A DNA stretch of 64,000 nucleotides from Flavobacterium sp. 140616W15 (GTDB taxonomy: Bacteria > Bacteroidota > Bacteroidia > Flavobacteriales > Flavobacteriaceae), in NCBI RefSeq assembly GCF_003668995.1, contig NZ_CP033068.1, positions 1,860,001-1,924,000 on the forward strand, given 5' to 3'. Under the pieces are notes generated by a model, which did no database searches, had not been told where the DNA came from, and saw nothing but the letters and a program-made list of their open reading frames with translations. The position numbers and the translations under genes were made by a program. The stretch's first letter is position 1. The number at the start of each line of letters is the position of its first letter. Positions 51,359 through 60,134 of the stretch are shown piece after piece.

Positions 51359-52096
51359 ATGGAAATAATAGGAACACCTAAAATGAAAGTAGAAGTTTGG
51401 AGCGATATTATGTGCCCATTTTGCTACATTGGAAAACGAAATTATGAAACCGCACTTAACAAATTTGCTGACAATAAAGACATAGAAATTGTTTGGAAAA
51501 GTTTTCAACTTGACCCAAACATTCCAGAACAATTCGACCAAAAAGAAAAAGTTTACCAATACCTAGCTAACAGAAAAGGCTTTAGCTACGAAGATTCAGT
51601 GAGAATGCATCAAGGAGTTGTTCAAACTGCAAAAAATGCAGGATTAGAATATAACTTTGATAATGCAGTTATCGCTAATTCATTCAATGCGCATCGAATG
51701 ATACAATTAGCAAAAACAAAAGGACTTGGAGATCAAGCTGAAGAACGTTTATTTTATGCTTATTTTACTGAAGGAAAAAACTTTGGAGATTCACAAATTT
51801 TAGAAGAATTAGGAAAAGATATCGGATTAACAGCTGAAGATGTAAAACAATCTTTGACTGATGACCAATATGCTGATAAAGTAAAAAGTGATATCCAGGA
51901 AGCTCAAGATCTTGGTATAAATGGAGTTCCGTTTTTTATCTTTAATCGTAAATATGCAATTAACGGCGCACAAGCTCCTGAAACATTTTTGCAAACATTA
52001 GAAAAGTCATTTGGAGAATGGAGAAAAGATAATCCAGTTACAAAATTGGATATAATCGATGGTCAGTCTTGTACTCCCGATGGAAATTGCATCTAA
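51359..52096 (+). CDS. FrnE-like DsbA family oxidoreductase
   Basis: Cytosolic thioredoxin-fold protein of 245 residues, without a signal peptide. The redox motif is Cys19-Pro-Phe-Cys22 (VEVWSDIMCPFCYIGKRNYE), and the cis-Pro loop is GINGVPFFIFNRKYAINGAQAPE. The inserted all-helical domain covers about 70-170. This is the FrnE/2-hydroxychromene isomerase-like group, implicated in disulfide exchange and oxidative stress. Met9 (51383) is an alternative start. It is monocistronic, with a terminator behind it. Confidence 0.9.
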   Translation: MEIIGTPKMKVEVWSDIMCPFCYIGKRNYETALNKFADNKDIEIVWKSFQLDPNIPEQFDQKEKVYQYLANRKGFSYEDSVRMHQGVVQTAKNAGLEYNFDNAVIANSFNAHRMIQLAKTKGLGDQAEERLFYAYFTEGKNFGDSQILEELGKDIGLTAEDVKQSLTDDQYADKVKSDIQEAQDLGINGVPFFIFNRKYAINGAQAPETFLQTLEKSFGEWRKDNPVTKLDIIDGQSCTPDGNCI

Positions 52097-52120
52097 CTAG
52101 CACTCCAATAATTTAGATAT

Positions 52121-52166
52121 AAATAAGCCTTCTGTTTTAAATATAAAACGCAAGGCTTATTTTTTT
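52121..52166 (+). terminator. Terminator after the FrnE-like gene
   Basis: AAATAAGCCTT (52121-52131) pairs with AAGGCTTATTT (52152-52162), followed by a run of T, the classic intrinsic layout. Confidence 0.88.
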
Positions 52167-52262
52167 TATAGATAACTCAATACATTTAAATCTAAATCAT
52201 TAAATTTATTATTCTAAAGTGAAACTTTAATAGTAATCTTTTCATGCAAATAAAATTCTGAT

Positions 52263-53543
52263 ATGAGTGATAGTGATAAAATAAGAAAAGTAGCAATAGT
52301 AGGATACAACAGAATTCCTTTTGCGAGAGCAAATACCGCATACGCAAAAGTAGGAAATCAAGATATGATGGTTGCTACTCTTAACGGACTCATAGAAAAA
52401 CATAAACTGCAAGGAAAACTACTCGGTGAAGTTGCAGGAGGTGCTGTGATAAAACATACTTACGATAGCAATCTTATAAGAGAATGTGTCATGAAAACTT
52501 CATTAGATCCAGCTACTCCTGCTTGCGACTTACAACAAGCCTGTGACACAGGAATAGAGAGTGCAATATATATTGCTAATAAAATTGCTCTCGGACAAAT
52601 CGAGTCTGGAATTGCCGGAGGAGTTGACTCTATTAGTGACATACCAATTGCAGTAAGTGAAAATCTAAGGAAAATAATACTCAATGCAAGAAAAGAAAAA
52701 ACCTTGGGAGGTAAAATAAAACAGTTTTTTAAACTACGTCCTAAAGATTTTACACCACTAGTTCCTCAAAATGAAGAATCTCAAACTGGACTTTCTATGG
52801 GAGGTCATACTGAAATTACAGCCAAATATTACAAAATATCCCGAGAAGATCAAGATAATTTAGCCCTACAAAGTCATTTAAATATGGCAAAAGCATATGA
52901 TGAAGGTTTCTTTAATGATATGACCACCCCTTTTCAAGGTCTTGATAAAGACAATAATTTAAGGAGAGATAGTACACTCGAAAAACTGGCAAAGCTTCCT
53001 CCTGCATTTGATAAAATCAATGGTACGCTCACAGCGGGAAACTCTACTCCCCTTACCGATGGCGCCTCTTGCATTCTTTTGGCCAGTGAGCAATGGGCAA
53101 AAGAAAATAACCTTCCTATTCTTGCTTACATTACTTTTGCAGAAGTTGCCGCTATCGAATATGTAAAAAATCAACAGAATCTTCTATTAGCTCCCCTGTT
53201 TGCAGCAAGCAGGATGCTTGATAAAGCAGGGCTAACACTACAAGATTTTGACTATTACGAAATTCACGAAGCCTTTGCCGCTCAGGTTTTAGCCACACTA
53301 AAAATTTGGGAAAGTCCTGATCTCAGTAAAGAATTGGGGTTAAAGAAAAGTCTTGGAGCAATCGACAGAAACAAACTTAACGTAAAAGGAAGCAGTCTGG
53401 CAGCAGCACATCCTTTTGCAGCTACTGGCGGAAGGATAATTGGTGTTATGGCAAAATTACTCAACGAAAAAGGTTCTGGAAGAGGCTTTATATCAATTTG
53501 CGCGGCCGGAGGACAAGGAATCACAATGATTATCGAAAAATAA
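52263..53543 (+). CDS. Acetyl-CoA acyltransferase (thiolase)
   Basis: Catalyses thiolytic cleavage of 3-ketoacyl-CoA or the reverse condensation. The 426-residue protein has nucleophile Cys94 (LQQACDTGIES), GGVDSISDIP, GLSMGGHTEITAKYYKISREDQD, LTAGNSTPLTDGAS, the catalytic His in YEIHEAFAAQVLA, the KGSSLAAAHPFAATGGR loop and the second Cys in ISICAAGGQGI. The length is of the FadI-like group, slightly longer than biosynthetic thiolases. The next gene begins 5 bp later. An acyl-CoA oxidase-like gene and a thioesterase lie within 5 kb but in other units. Confidence 0.93.
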   Translation: MSDSDKIRKVAIVGYNRIPFARANTAYAKVGNQDMMVATLNGLIEKHKLQGKLLGEVAGGAVIKHTYDSNLIRECVMKTSLDPATPACDLQQACDTGIESAIYIANKIALGQIESGIAGGVDSISDIPIAVSENLRKIILNARKEKTLGGKIKQFFKLRPKDFTPLVPQNEESQTGLSMGGHTEITAKYYKISREDQDNLALQSHLNMAKAYDEGFFNDMTTPFQGLDKDNNLRRDSTLEKLAKLPPAFDKINGTLTAGNSTPLTDGASCILLASEQWAKENNLPILAYITFAEVAAIEYVKNQQNLLLAPLFAASRMLDKAGLTLQDFDYYEIHEAFAAQVLATLKIWESPDLSKELGLKKSLGAIDRNKLNVKGSSLAAAHPFAATGGRIIGVMAKLLNEKGSGRGFISICAAGGQGITMIIEK

Positions 53544-53548
53544 AACAA

Positions 53549-54004
53549 ATGAAAAACACACAACAGTTGGCACAAATATTCCTAAGATTGGCTTTAGGAA
53601 TTGGTTTTATATTACCTGTAATGGACAGATTTGGTATGCTGGGGGAAGCAGGAGAACCCAACGTAGGATGGGGAAATTGGACCAATTTTGTTGATTATAC
53701 AAATTCCTTAATGCCTTACCTCAACCATACTATGGCTAATGTCATGGGCATAATTGCAACATTAGCAGAGATACTATTTGGTGTATTATTAATTATAGGT
53801 TTTAAAACTAAATTTTCCGCTTATGGAAGTTTTATATTAACATTATCATTTGCTTTAAGCATGCTTATTTTTGCAGGATACAGAGCGCCATTTAATTATT
53901 CTGTATTTACTGCAAGTGCTGCTTCTTTACTGTTGGCTACAATTCCTTTTTACAATTGGAGTGTCGACAAATTACTATCTAAAATGAAATTGATCGTTTT
54001 ATAA
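53549..54004 (+). CDS. DoxX-like membrane protein
   Basis: A 151-residue protein with four predicted membrane segments (IFLRLALGIGFILPVMDRFGML, MANVMGIIATLAEILFGVLLIIGF, FSAYGSFILTLSFALSMLIFAG, VFTASAASLLLATIPFY), the DoxX/DoxD layout. An earlier in-frame ATG lies inside the thiolase gene; the ATG at 53549, 5 bp after that gene ends, gives the normal start. DoxX proteins are linked to respiratory or thiol redox functions, but the role here is unknown. It is probably co-transcribed with the thiolase. Confidence 0.82.
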   Translation: MKNTQQLAQIFLRLALGIGFILPVMDRFGMLGEAGEPNVGWGNWTNFVDYTNSLMPYLNHTMANVMGIIATLAEILFGVLLIIGFKTKFSAYGSFILTLSFALSMLIFAGYRAPFNYSVFTASAASLLLATIPFYNWSVDKLLSKMKLIVL

Positions 54005-54005
54005 A

Positions 54006-54920
54006 TCAACTACATTTCGTTACTTGAATTGCCTTCTGTTTGTTTTTAAAAAGATGATGCGAATTAAAAACAAGTACTGAGATAAAAATAATACTGTATG
54101 ATAAAATCTGTAATGGTCCACTTTGTTCATGATATACAAAAGTTGCTAACCCAAAAGCTATCATTGGATTAATGTTCAGTAACATCCCAACTGTAGATGA
54201 ATTAAGCCCTGTAAGAGCAAATAGATTCAGTAACAATGGGAAAATAGTAAAACCAAGTGCAATTATTTCGATACAGAAATAGAATTTAAATTCTGTAGGA
54301 ACAGGTCCGCTATAAGCAGGGAAAAACGGCAATAAAAATAATGCCGATAAAGTTATATGAAAAGTAAGCACTATAAATTTATCAAAACCAACATTAACTC
54401 TTTGGCTAACCAAATAACAAGCATAAGTTAAACCTATAATTATACTAAAAAACATATCCATAATATTAGCATAAGACAAAAGCAAACAGCCTGTAATACT
54501 CAACCCTACTGATATCCATTGCGTTTTAGACAGTTTTTCATGCAGAATAAAATATGCCAATAAGGTCGTCAAGATCGGACAAACTAAATAAGCAAGTGAT
54601 GTTGCTTTAACACTCACATGATTCATCACATATATAAAAGTAAACCAATTGGCAGTTAAAAAAACGCTTCCCCCAATGTTCAATAAAATAGTTCTACGTT
54701 TTTTTTCCACAGACAAAGCTTTAAATGCAACAACAGCTTCTTTAAATCTTTTTCTTTTAAAAAGAAACGTTATTAGTAGTAATAATATGCTACAGCTAAA
54801 AACACGATAAAACAAAATATCCAACGAAGCATAGGAATGTATTGGTTTTAATACCAAACTAAAAAAACCCCAGATTGTATACGCAGTAATGGCTGCCAAG
54901 TAATATTTTGTGTTCTTCAT
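54006..54920 (-). CDS. EamA-family (DMT) transporter
   Basis: A membrane protein of about 304 residues with ten predicted segments in two EamA repeats: YLAAITAYTIWGFFSLVLKPI...YRVFSCSILLLLITFLF and YANIMDMFFSIIIGLTYACYLVSQRV...NINPMIAFGLATFVYHE. Similar to RarD/DMT exporters of amino acids or metabolites. The frame is open from 54950, but MKNTKYYL at 54920 is the more natural start. It is divergent from a MocR-type regulator 107 bp away, the usual arrangement for a regulator and its target exporter. Convergent with the DoxX-like gene, with no clear hairpin in the 1-bp gap. Confidence 0.87.
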   Translation of the reverse strand: MKNTKYYLAAITAYTIWGFFSLVLKPIHSYASLDILFYRVFSCSILLLLITFLFKRKRFKEAVVAFKALSVEKKRRTILLNIGGSVFLTANWFTFIYVMNHVSVKATSLAYLVCPILTTLLAYFILHEKLSKTQWISVGLSITGCLLLSYANIMDMFFSIIIGLTYACYLVSQRVNVGFDKFIVLTFHITLSALFLLPFFPAYSGPVPTEFKFYFCIEIIALGFTIFPLLLNLFALTGLNSSTVGMLLNINPMIAFGLATFVYHEQSGPLQILSYSIIFISVLVFNSHHLFKNKQKAIQVTKCS

Positions 54921-55027
54921 GGAGATTTTTTTGTTTACCTTTTGTGACACTGCAAATTTCTAGAAAATAAAATAGCAATACAGATACAGTTTTGTTAAAT
55001 TGCAGCGTAACAGTTATCATTTTTAAA

Positions 55028-56449
55028 ATGAAAAATTCCAACTACTTATATCTACAATTTGCTGACCGAATTGAAAAACAAATAAAATCAGGTCTTTTTA
55101 ATGTTGGAGATAAACTTCCTTCAATACGAGAAGTATGTGCCGAAACTGGATACAGTATGAGTACAGTAAGCAAAGCATATTACGAGATGGAGAGTCGTTC
55201 ACTTATAGAATCCAGACCACAATCTGGTTATTATGTAAGTAATATTTCATCACGAACGATAGCTGAGCCTTCACCCAGTAGTCCTATAATTAGCAGTGCC
55301 AATATTGAACGTGAAGACTTAATTGATCTTGTTTATGGCAGTATGATGGATAAAAATGTGACTATGCTTTCTTTGGGTTTCCCATCTAATGAGCTTCTTC
55401 CTATTACCAAATTAAACAAAGGAATGATACAAGCAGTGCGACAGTCTCCTAATAGTGGTACTTGCTACGATGAAGTGCAAGGAAATCTAAATTTGAGAAA
55501 AGAAATTGCCAGATGGTCTTTTACTTGGGGAGGTACATTAACCGAAGACGATGTAATTACGACATCTGGTTGTATAGGAGCTATATCTCATTGTTTAATG
55601 ACATTGACTAAACCTGGTGACACAATTATCACAGAAAGCCCTGTATATTTTGGGATTTTACAACTGGCAAAATCATTGGGGCTATATATAATGGAATTAC
55701 CTACCAACATGACCACAGGAATAGAGCTTGATGCGCTAAAAAAAGCACTTGCAACCAAGAAGATTACTCTTTGTTTATTAATAAGTAATTTCAGTAACCC
55801 ATCAGGAAGCATGATGCCTGTGGAGCACAAAAAAGAAGTCGTTCGGTTAATGGAACATTACAATATACCGCTTATTGAAGATGATATTTATGGTGATATG
55901 TATTTTGGAACTAGCAGACCAACTAATTGCAAAACCTACGACGAAAGTGGTATTGTGCTTTGTTGTAACTCAGTATCTAAATCTCTAGCTCCTGGTTATC
56001 GTGTGGGCTGGGTTTCGCCTGGAAAATTTAAAAAAGAAATCTTACACACCAAACTTTATCACACTGTTTCTTCTACCACTATAACGCATGAAGTAGTTGC
56101 TGATTTCCTTAAAAATGGCAGATACGAAAATCACCTTCGAAAAATACGTCAAATTTTGCATCACAACAGTATTAATTATATCAATACCATACTGGAATCT
56201 TTTCCTGCAGGAACCAAGGTGAGTCAGCCCCAAGGAGGATTTTTTCTTTGGCTTGAATTGGATAAAAAAATAGATACAGCCGTTTTTTATCATCTCGCAA
56301 TGAAACATAATATTAGCATAGCCCCAGGCCGTATATTTTCATTTCAAGATCAGTTTTCTAATTGCATGCGCTTAAGTTTTGGGTTACCATGGAGCAATGA
56401 ATTAAGACAATCAATACAAACATTAGGGATGTTAATTGCTAAAATGTGA
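55028..56449 (+). CDS. MocR-type regulator: GntR helix-turn-helix fused to aminotransferase domain
   Basis: A 473-residue protein. The N-terminal winged helix (about 1-75; YLYLQFADRIEKQIKSG, LPSIREVCAETGYSMSTVSKAYYEME) is followed by a fold-type I aminotransferase domain with the PLP Lys in CCNSVSKSLAPGYRVGW, Asn in SNFSNPSG and Asp/Tyr in IEDDIYGDMYF. Such proteins sense an amino compound or PLP and regulate nearby transport or metabolic genes. The frame is open from 54992, but Met at 55028 fits the family start. The divergent EamA exporter is the likely target. Confidence 0.92.
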   Translation: MKNSNYLYLQFADRIEKQIKSGLFNVGDKLPSIREVCAETGYSMSTVSKAYYEMESRSLIESRPQSGYYVSNISSRTIAEPSPSSPIISSANIEREDLIDLVYGSMMDKNVTMLSLGFPSNELLPITKLNKGMIQAVRQSPNSGTCYDEVQGNLNLRKEIARWSFTWGGTLTEDDVITTSGCIGAISHCLMTLTKPGDTIITESPVYFGILQLAKSLGLYIMELPTNMTTGIELDALKKALATKKITLCLLISNFSNPSGSMMPVEHKKEVVRLMEHYNIPLIEDDIYGDMYFGTSRPTNCKTYDESGIVLCCNSVSKSLAPGYRVGWVSPGKFKKEILHTKLYHTVSSTTITHEVVADFLKNGRYENHLRKIRQILHHNSINYINTILESFPAGTKVSQPQGGFFLWLELDKKIDTAVFYHLAMKHNISIAPGRIFSFQDQFSNCMRLSFGLPWSNELRQSIQTLGMLIAKM

Positions 56450-56509
56450 TTCTAAAAAAGGATATTTAAAACTTTGAAATCTCGATTTAAAATAAAACAT
56501 TTCTTCCAC

Positions 56510-56523
56510 ATACCGATTGGTAT
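56510..56523. promoter_or_regulatory. TetR operator ATACCGATTGGTAT
   Basis: ATACC-N4-GGTAT inverted repeat upstream of the tetR gene. TATATTTG (56532-56539) follows 8 bp later, so bound repressor would cover the spacer between the promoter elements. The same repeat occurs before the thioesterase gene. Confidence 0.75.
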
Positions 56524-56571
56524 TTATTTATTATATTTGTGCTGTAATTTATTCAAAAATCGAACAGAGCT

Positions 56572-57153
56572 ATGAATACTTCTGAATTTATATTAAATAA
56601 AGTTGCCCCAATTTTTAATAAACAAGGCTATATTGGTACGAGTTTATCAGATATTACAAATGCAACTGGACTTACCAAAGGAGCTATTTATTGTAATTTT
56701 TCGAATAAAGAAGATTTAGCTTTAAAAGCGTTTCAACTCAATATCAGCATAGCTATACTACCGCTCTTTAAACTAATTGCTACCAAGGAAGGTAGTATAA
56801 ACAAACTCCACACAATAACAAATTACCAACGCAGTTATTATAATCTGGTTAAAGACAGAGGCGGTTGTCCGATGCTTAGGGTTGGTGTGGATACAAAATT
56901 TGTTAATCCGTTACTGTTTGAAGCCGCTGAAAAACTTTCTCAAAAATTTATTAATGGTCTAATAGATATACTGAAAAAAGGGATTGAGTTTAATGAAATA
57001 AAATCAGACATTGATGTAAATAAATACGCCCAGATAATTTTATCACTAATTGAAGGTAGCTCACTTCTAGCTTTCACTCACAATGACGAAACCTACATAA
57101 CCAATGCAATGGATTGCATTGATAACATGATAATAGAAACTATAAAAAAGTAA
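56572..57153 (+). CDS. TetR/AcrR-family regulator
   Basis: A 193-residue regulator. Its helix-turn-helix occupies residues 5-50 (FILNKVAPIFNKQGYIGTSLSDITNATGLTKGAIYCNFSNKEDLALKAF) and the helical C-terminal domain is of the TetR_C type (RGGCPMLRVGVDTKFVNPLLFEAA). The repeat ATACC-N4-GGTAT lies before this gene and before the next one, so it probably represses both. The target is an acyl-CoA thioesterase, so the ligand may be an acyl-CoA or fatty acid. Confidence 0.92.
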   Translation: MNTSEFILNKVAPIFNKQGYIGTSLSDITNATGLTKGAIYCNFSNKEDLALKAFQLNISIAILPLFKLIATKEGSINKLHTITNYQRSYYNLVKDRGGCPMLRVGVDTKFVNPLLFEAAEKLSQKFINGLIDILKKGIEFNEIKSDIDVNKYAQIILSLIEGSSLLAFTHNDETYITNAMDCIDNMIIETIKK

Positions 57154-57172
57154 AAAAAATTTAACTCACTAA

Positions 57173-57186
57173 ATACCAATTGGTAT
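57173..57186. promoter_or_regulatory. TetR operator ATACCAATTGGTAT
   Basis: Perfect 14-bp palindrome 20 bp upstream of the thioesterase start. It shares ATACC-N4-GGTAT with the site before tetR. Confidence 0.78.
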
Positions 57187-57206
57187 GCAGTGTAATTTAA
57201 CGAACA

Positions 57207-57692
57207 ATGGAAAAAGTATTAAAAACAAAAAGAAAAATCAGATTTCAGGATTGTGACCCATTCAATCATTTAAACAATGCAAAATATTTGGAATACTTCA
57301 TTAACACTCGTGAAGATCAAATTGCAGAGCATTATGGTTTGGATATATTTAAACTTATGAAAACATCAGCCTTAAGTTGGGTTGTTGCTTCAAACCAAAT
57401 AAGCTATATGAGACCAGCATCTACCATGGAAACTGTTCTAATAGATTCTCAATTAATTCAATATACTGATAATGTGCTATTGGTAGAGATGAAAATGTGG
57501 AATGAAGATGAAACGGAACTAAAAGCTGTACTATGGATTAAGTTTATTCATTATAGTTTTCAAACTAAAAAAGTAGCAAATCACGCCGATGATTTAATGC
57601 AATTATTTCAGGCTGTAGTTGTTCCTGTTGAGCAAACTATTTTTGAGAATCGTTATATGGAAATCATTAAAAAGCTAAAAGAAACAGCTTAA
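57207..57692 (+). CDS. Acyl-CoA thioesterase, hotdog fold (4HBT family)
   Basis: Hydrolyses acyl-CoA thioesters. The 161-residue hotdog-fold protein has the 4-hydroxybenzoyl-CoA thioesterase pattern KIRFQDCDPFNHLNNAKYLEYF (catalytic Asp about residue 17, His and Asn in FNHLNN) and WVVASNQISYMRPA, EMKMWNEDETELKAVLWIKFIHY. It is 53 bp after tetR and has a perfect copy of the tetR palindrome in that gap, so it is probably the regulated target. Ends at the hairpin at 57718. Confidence 0.9.
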   Translation: MEKVLKTKRKIRFQDCDPFNHLNNAKYLEYFINTREDQIAEHYGLDIFKLMKTSALSWVVASNQISYMRPASTMETVLIDSQLIQYTDNVLLVEMKMWNEDETELKAVLWIKFIHYSFQTKKVANHADDLMQLFQAVVVPVEQTIFENRYMEIIKKLKETA

Positions 57693-57717
57693 GTGTTTTG
57701 AAACATTATCTTTTTTT

Positions 57718-57770
57718 AACCATTAAGAGATTAAGAAATTTAAGTTCTTATTCTTAATCTCTTAATGGTT
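57718..57770. terminator. 20-bp perfect inverted repeat between thioesterase and acyl-CoA oxidase
   Basis: AACCATTAAGAGATTAAGAA (57718-57737) and its exact complement at 57751-57770, with a 13-nt loop. It lies between convergent genes and ends in a T-rich stretch, so it can terminate both. Member of the ACCATTAAG/CTTAATGGT family seen elsewhere in the window. Confidence 0.8.
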
Positions 57771-57876
57771 TATTTTTTAAAACTTTTGCTTTGTGGAGTT
57801 ACATTAGATAACAAGGTGAGCTAAAAATTGTTTAATCTTCATGTCAACATTCACAAACAAAATCAACAATTAATGA

Positions 57877-58221
57877 CTACCTCAATATTGGTGCTGCGAG
57901 GCAACTTTCGGGAATATCAAATGCATTGACCAACGAAACTGCATCGGGTCTGATATCCCAGCAAAGCTGATTAACCATTTTACGAATCGCCTTTGTTTTA
58001 ACAGCTTCCATATATCCATCTTCAAGATACCATCCTTTATTTTTTTCTATTTGAGCAAGAGCATACAAGTGACATAATTTTGATAAAATCTCTTTAACGT
58101 TTACATCTTTAACTGACTCTATTGCAAGTTGAATCTGTTCTAAAACGATTCGTTCCAAATAGGCTTGAGCCACATCAATCATTTGGTGTTGCACCACATT
58201 AAATGCATCGTAAGGCTCCAA
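57877..58221 (-). CDS. Acyl-CoA oxidase-like protein, C-terminal fragment (frameshifted)
   Basis: This 114-residue frame (MEPYDAFNVVQHQMIDVAQ...) is the C-terminal helical domain of the acyl-CoA oxidase/dehydrogenase encoded immediately upstream: YLERIVLEQIQLAI, KLCHLYALAQIEKNKGWYLEDGY and PDAVSLVNAFDIPESCL are typical of the ACOX C-terminal region. Its apparent Met is internal. Adding one T to the six-T run at 58237-58242 joins it to the upstream part as RIKKLIDSGLEPYDAFN. The joined protein would have about 752 residues. Confidence 0.85.
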   Translation of the reverse strand: MEPYDAFNVVQHQMIDVAQAYLERIVLEQIQLAIESVKDVNVKEILSKLCHLYALAQIEKNKGWYLEDGYMEAVKTKAIRKMVNQLCWDIRPDAVSLVNAFDIPESCLAAPILR

Positions 58222-60134
58222 TCCGCTATCAATAAGTTTTTTATACGCTTAGCCGCTGATGCCAATGTTGTTTTTTCTCGGTGCTGAAATGCTAATAAAT
58301 GAAACTCATTATCAAGCAAATGCACATCGTCTGTTTTACGAGTTGCAATTGGGTTTTTCTCAGAAATAACTGTTTTTGCATTTTCATAAACATAATTAAT
58401 AATTCCCATTGTTCCCATTTCTCCAAACGATTTTCTAAATTCGGATAAACGATTTTTAGCTACCAATTGCATTAATACAGTATTATCCCCTTCAAAAGTG
58501 GTATAAATTTCGGTGTCATTTTTTAACGCATCGATTCTATTTTCAGACAAATATCCTTTGCCCCCACAGGCTTCACGGCATTCTTGTAAAATATCTCTCG
58601 TACTCCATGTTGAATAGGATTTCATTCCTGCAGCAAGTGCTTCGATTTCCTGCATTTCTGATTCTTTCTTATTCAGGAAACGATTGGTAAGATATTGCAA
58701 AGCAAAATGAACTGCATACGTTTTTGCCAGCTGTGGAATCAATCTGCGTTGGTGCATACGATAATTTAAAATAGGAACTTCTGAACCACCTTCAGGTCCA
58801 AATTGTCTGCGTTGATCGCTATATCTAATCGTGATTGCCAGTCCTGATTTAGCTGCAGCCAATGCGGAGCGCGGAATCCCTATTCGTCCTCCAACCAATG
58901 TTCCAAGCATGGTAAAAAATCGTCGGTTATCACTTGGTATTGGGCTTTCGAATTCCCCTTTTTCGTTGACAGAAGCAAATCTATCTAACATATTCTCTTT
59001 TGGGATAACCACATTGTCAAAGCTAATTGTTCCGTTATCTACTCCGTTTAACCCCATTTTATGCCCACAATCTCCAATAGTAACACCATTTATAGTATTG
59101 CCAGCTGTATCTCTTAAAGGCACAATAAATGCGTTTACTCCATAATCAACATCATTAATGAACAATTTTGCAAACACAGTTGCCATCTGCCCGTGTACTG
59201 CCGCATTACCAATATATTCCTTTTGTGCAGTTGCGTTTGGTGTATGAATGGTAAATGTCTGGTTATTGTGATTGTAAGTTGCAGTAGTTTCAAGTCCCTT
59301 AACATTCGATCCATGATGCGTTTCGGTCATAGCAAAACATCCTGGTAGCTTAAGCGAACCTATATCTTTTAGGTATTTGCTATAATGTTTTTCTGTACCC
59401 AACGATTGCACACTCATTCCCCAAAGTCCGAATTGTACACCAAACTTGATTACCAAACTTAGATCATGGTAACTTAGCGTTTCCATAATGGCAAAATAAT
59501 CGGCTATATTTTCTCCTCCACCATATTGCTTCGGATAGGCCATATTACCAAGGTTTTCCTTAGCAAGGATTTTACACCATTCATATACTTTTGCACGATA
59601 AACAGTAGTATCTGTAGAAGTTTCATAAGCAAATTCAGGTTTGCTTATCACCGTTTTTACTCTTTTTATAATTGAAGCTTGTTCTCCATCCAAAATCTCA
59701 GTAAGTATTTTGGTATCAAAACTACTCTCGGTTTTATAATTTGAAGTAAATGAAGTCGCTGTTTTTTTAAAAGCTCCTATAGCTTCTTCACCAAATACAC
59801 CAAGATCATTTTCTAGTTTTGTAAAAACAGGTTCTAATTCTTTTAGACTTTTATCATCTCCTGAAAGAGCTAAAACTATATCAAATATAGATTTAACAGA
59901 CTGTTTATCCTGAATACTTTTCTCGATATCTATCTTCCATTTTGTAAGCTGTTCTCTAGATGGAGGTGTTGAAATATCAATTTTTGAAAGTAACTCTTCC
60001 TGTTCTTCTTTGGAAAGCCAATTTTGCGAACGAATGAATTCTTGCAAGGTAACGAACTCTTTTTGTGTTAAAAGGTCATCTGACCAAACAAGATAAAAAA
60101 GTGGTATAAAGGATTTGAGTCTTGAATTTTCCAT
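58179..60134 (-). CDS. Acyl-CoA oxidase/dehydrogenase-like protein, main part (frameshifted)
   Basis: FAD-dependent first step of fatty-acid beta-oxidation. This part (651 residues as read) holds an N-terminal extension (about 1-150), then GNMAYPKQYGGGEN, LPGCFAMTETHHGSNVKGLETTA and IGDCGHKMGLNGVDNGTISF (flavin and acyl-CoA sites), SDQRRQFGP, CGGKGYLSENR and the catalytic Glu in YTTFEGDNTVLMQL. These resemble acyl-CoA oxidases more than short ACADs. A missing base in the six-A/T run at 58237-58242 changes the end to IADWSLTMHLM and a premature stop. Chemistry (oxidase or dehydrogenase) cannot be decided from the sequence. Confidence 0.9.
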   Translation of the reverse strand: MENSRLKSFIPLFYLVWSDDLLTQKEFVTLQEFIRSQNWLSKEEQEELLSKIDISTPPSREQLTKWKIDIEKSIQDKQSVKSIFDIVLALSGDDKSLKELEPVFTKLENDLGVFGEEAIGAFKKTATSFTSNYKTESSFDTKILTEILDGEQASIIKRVKTVISKPEFAYETSTDTTVYRAKVYEWCKILAKENLGNMAYPKQYGGGENIADYFAIMETLSYHDLSLVIKFGVQFGLWGMSVQSLGTEKHYSKYLKDIGSLKLPGCFAMTETHHGSNVKGLETTATYNHNNQTFTIHTPNATAQKEYIGNAAVHGQMATVFAKLFINDVDYGVNAFIVPLRDTAGNTINGVTIGDCGHKMGLNGVDNGTISFDNVVIPKENMLDRFASVNEKGEFESPIPSDNRRFFTMLGTLVGGRIGIPRSALAAAKSGLAITIRYSDQRRQFGPEGGSEVPILNYRMHQRRLIPQLAKTYAVHFALQYLTNRFLNKKESEMQEIEALAAGMKSYSTWSTRDILQECREACGGKGYLSENRIDALKNDTEIYTTFEGDNTVLMQLVAKNRLSEFRKSFGEMGTMGIINYVYENAKTVISEKNPIATRKTDDVHLLDNEFHLLAFQHREKTTLASAAKRIKNLLIADWSLTMHLMWCNTK

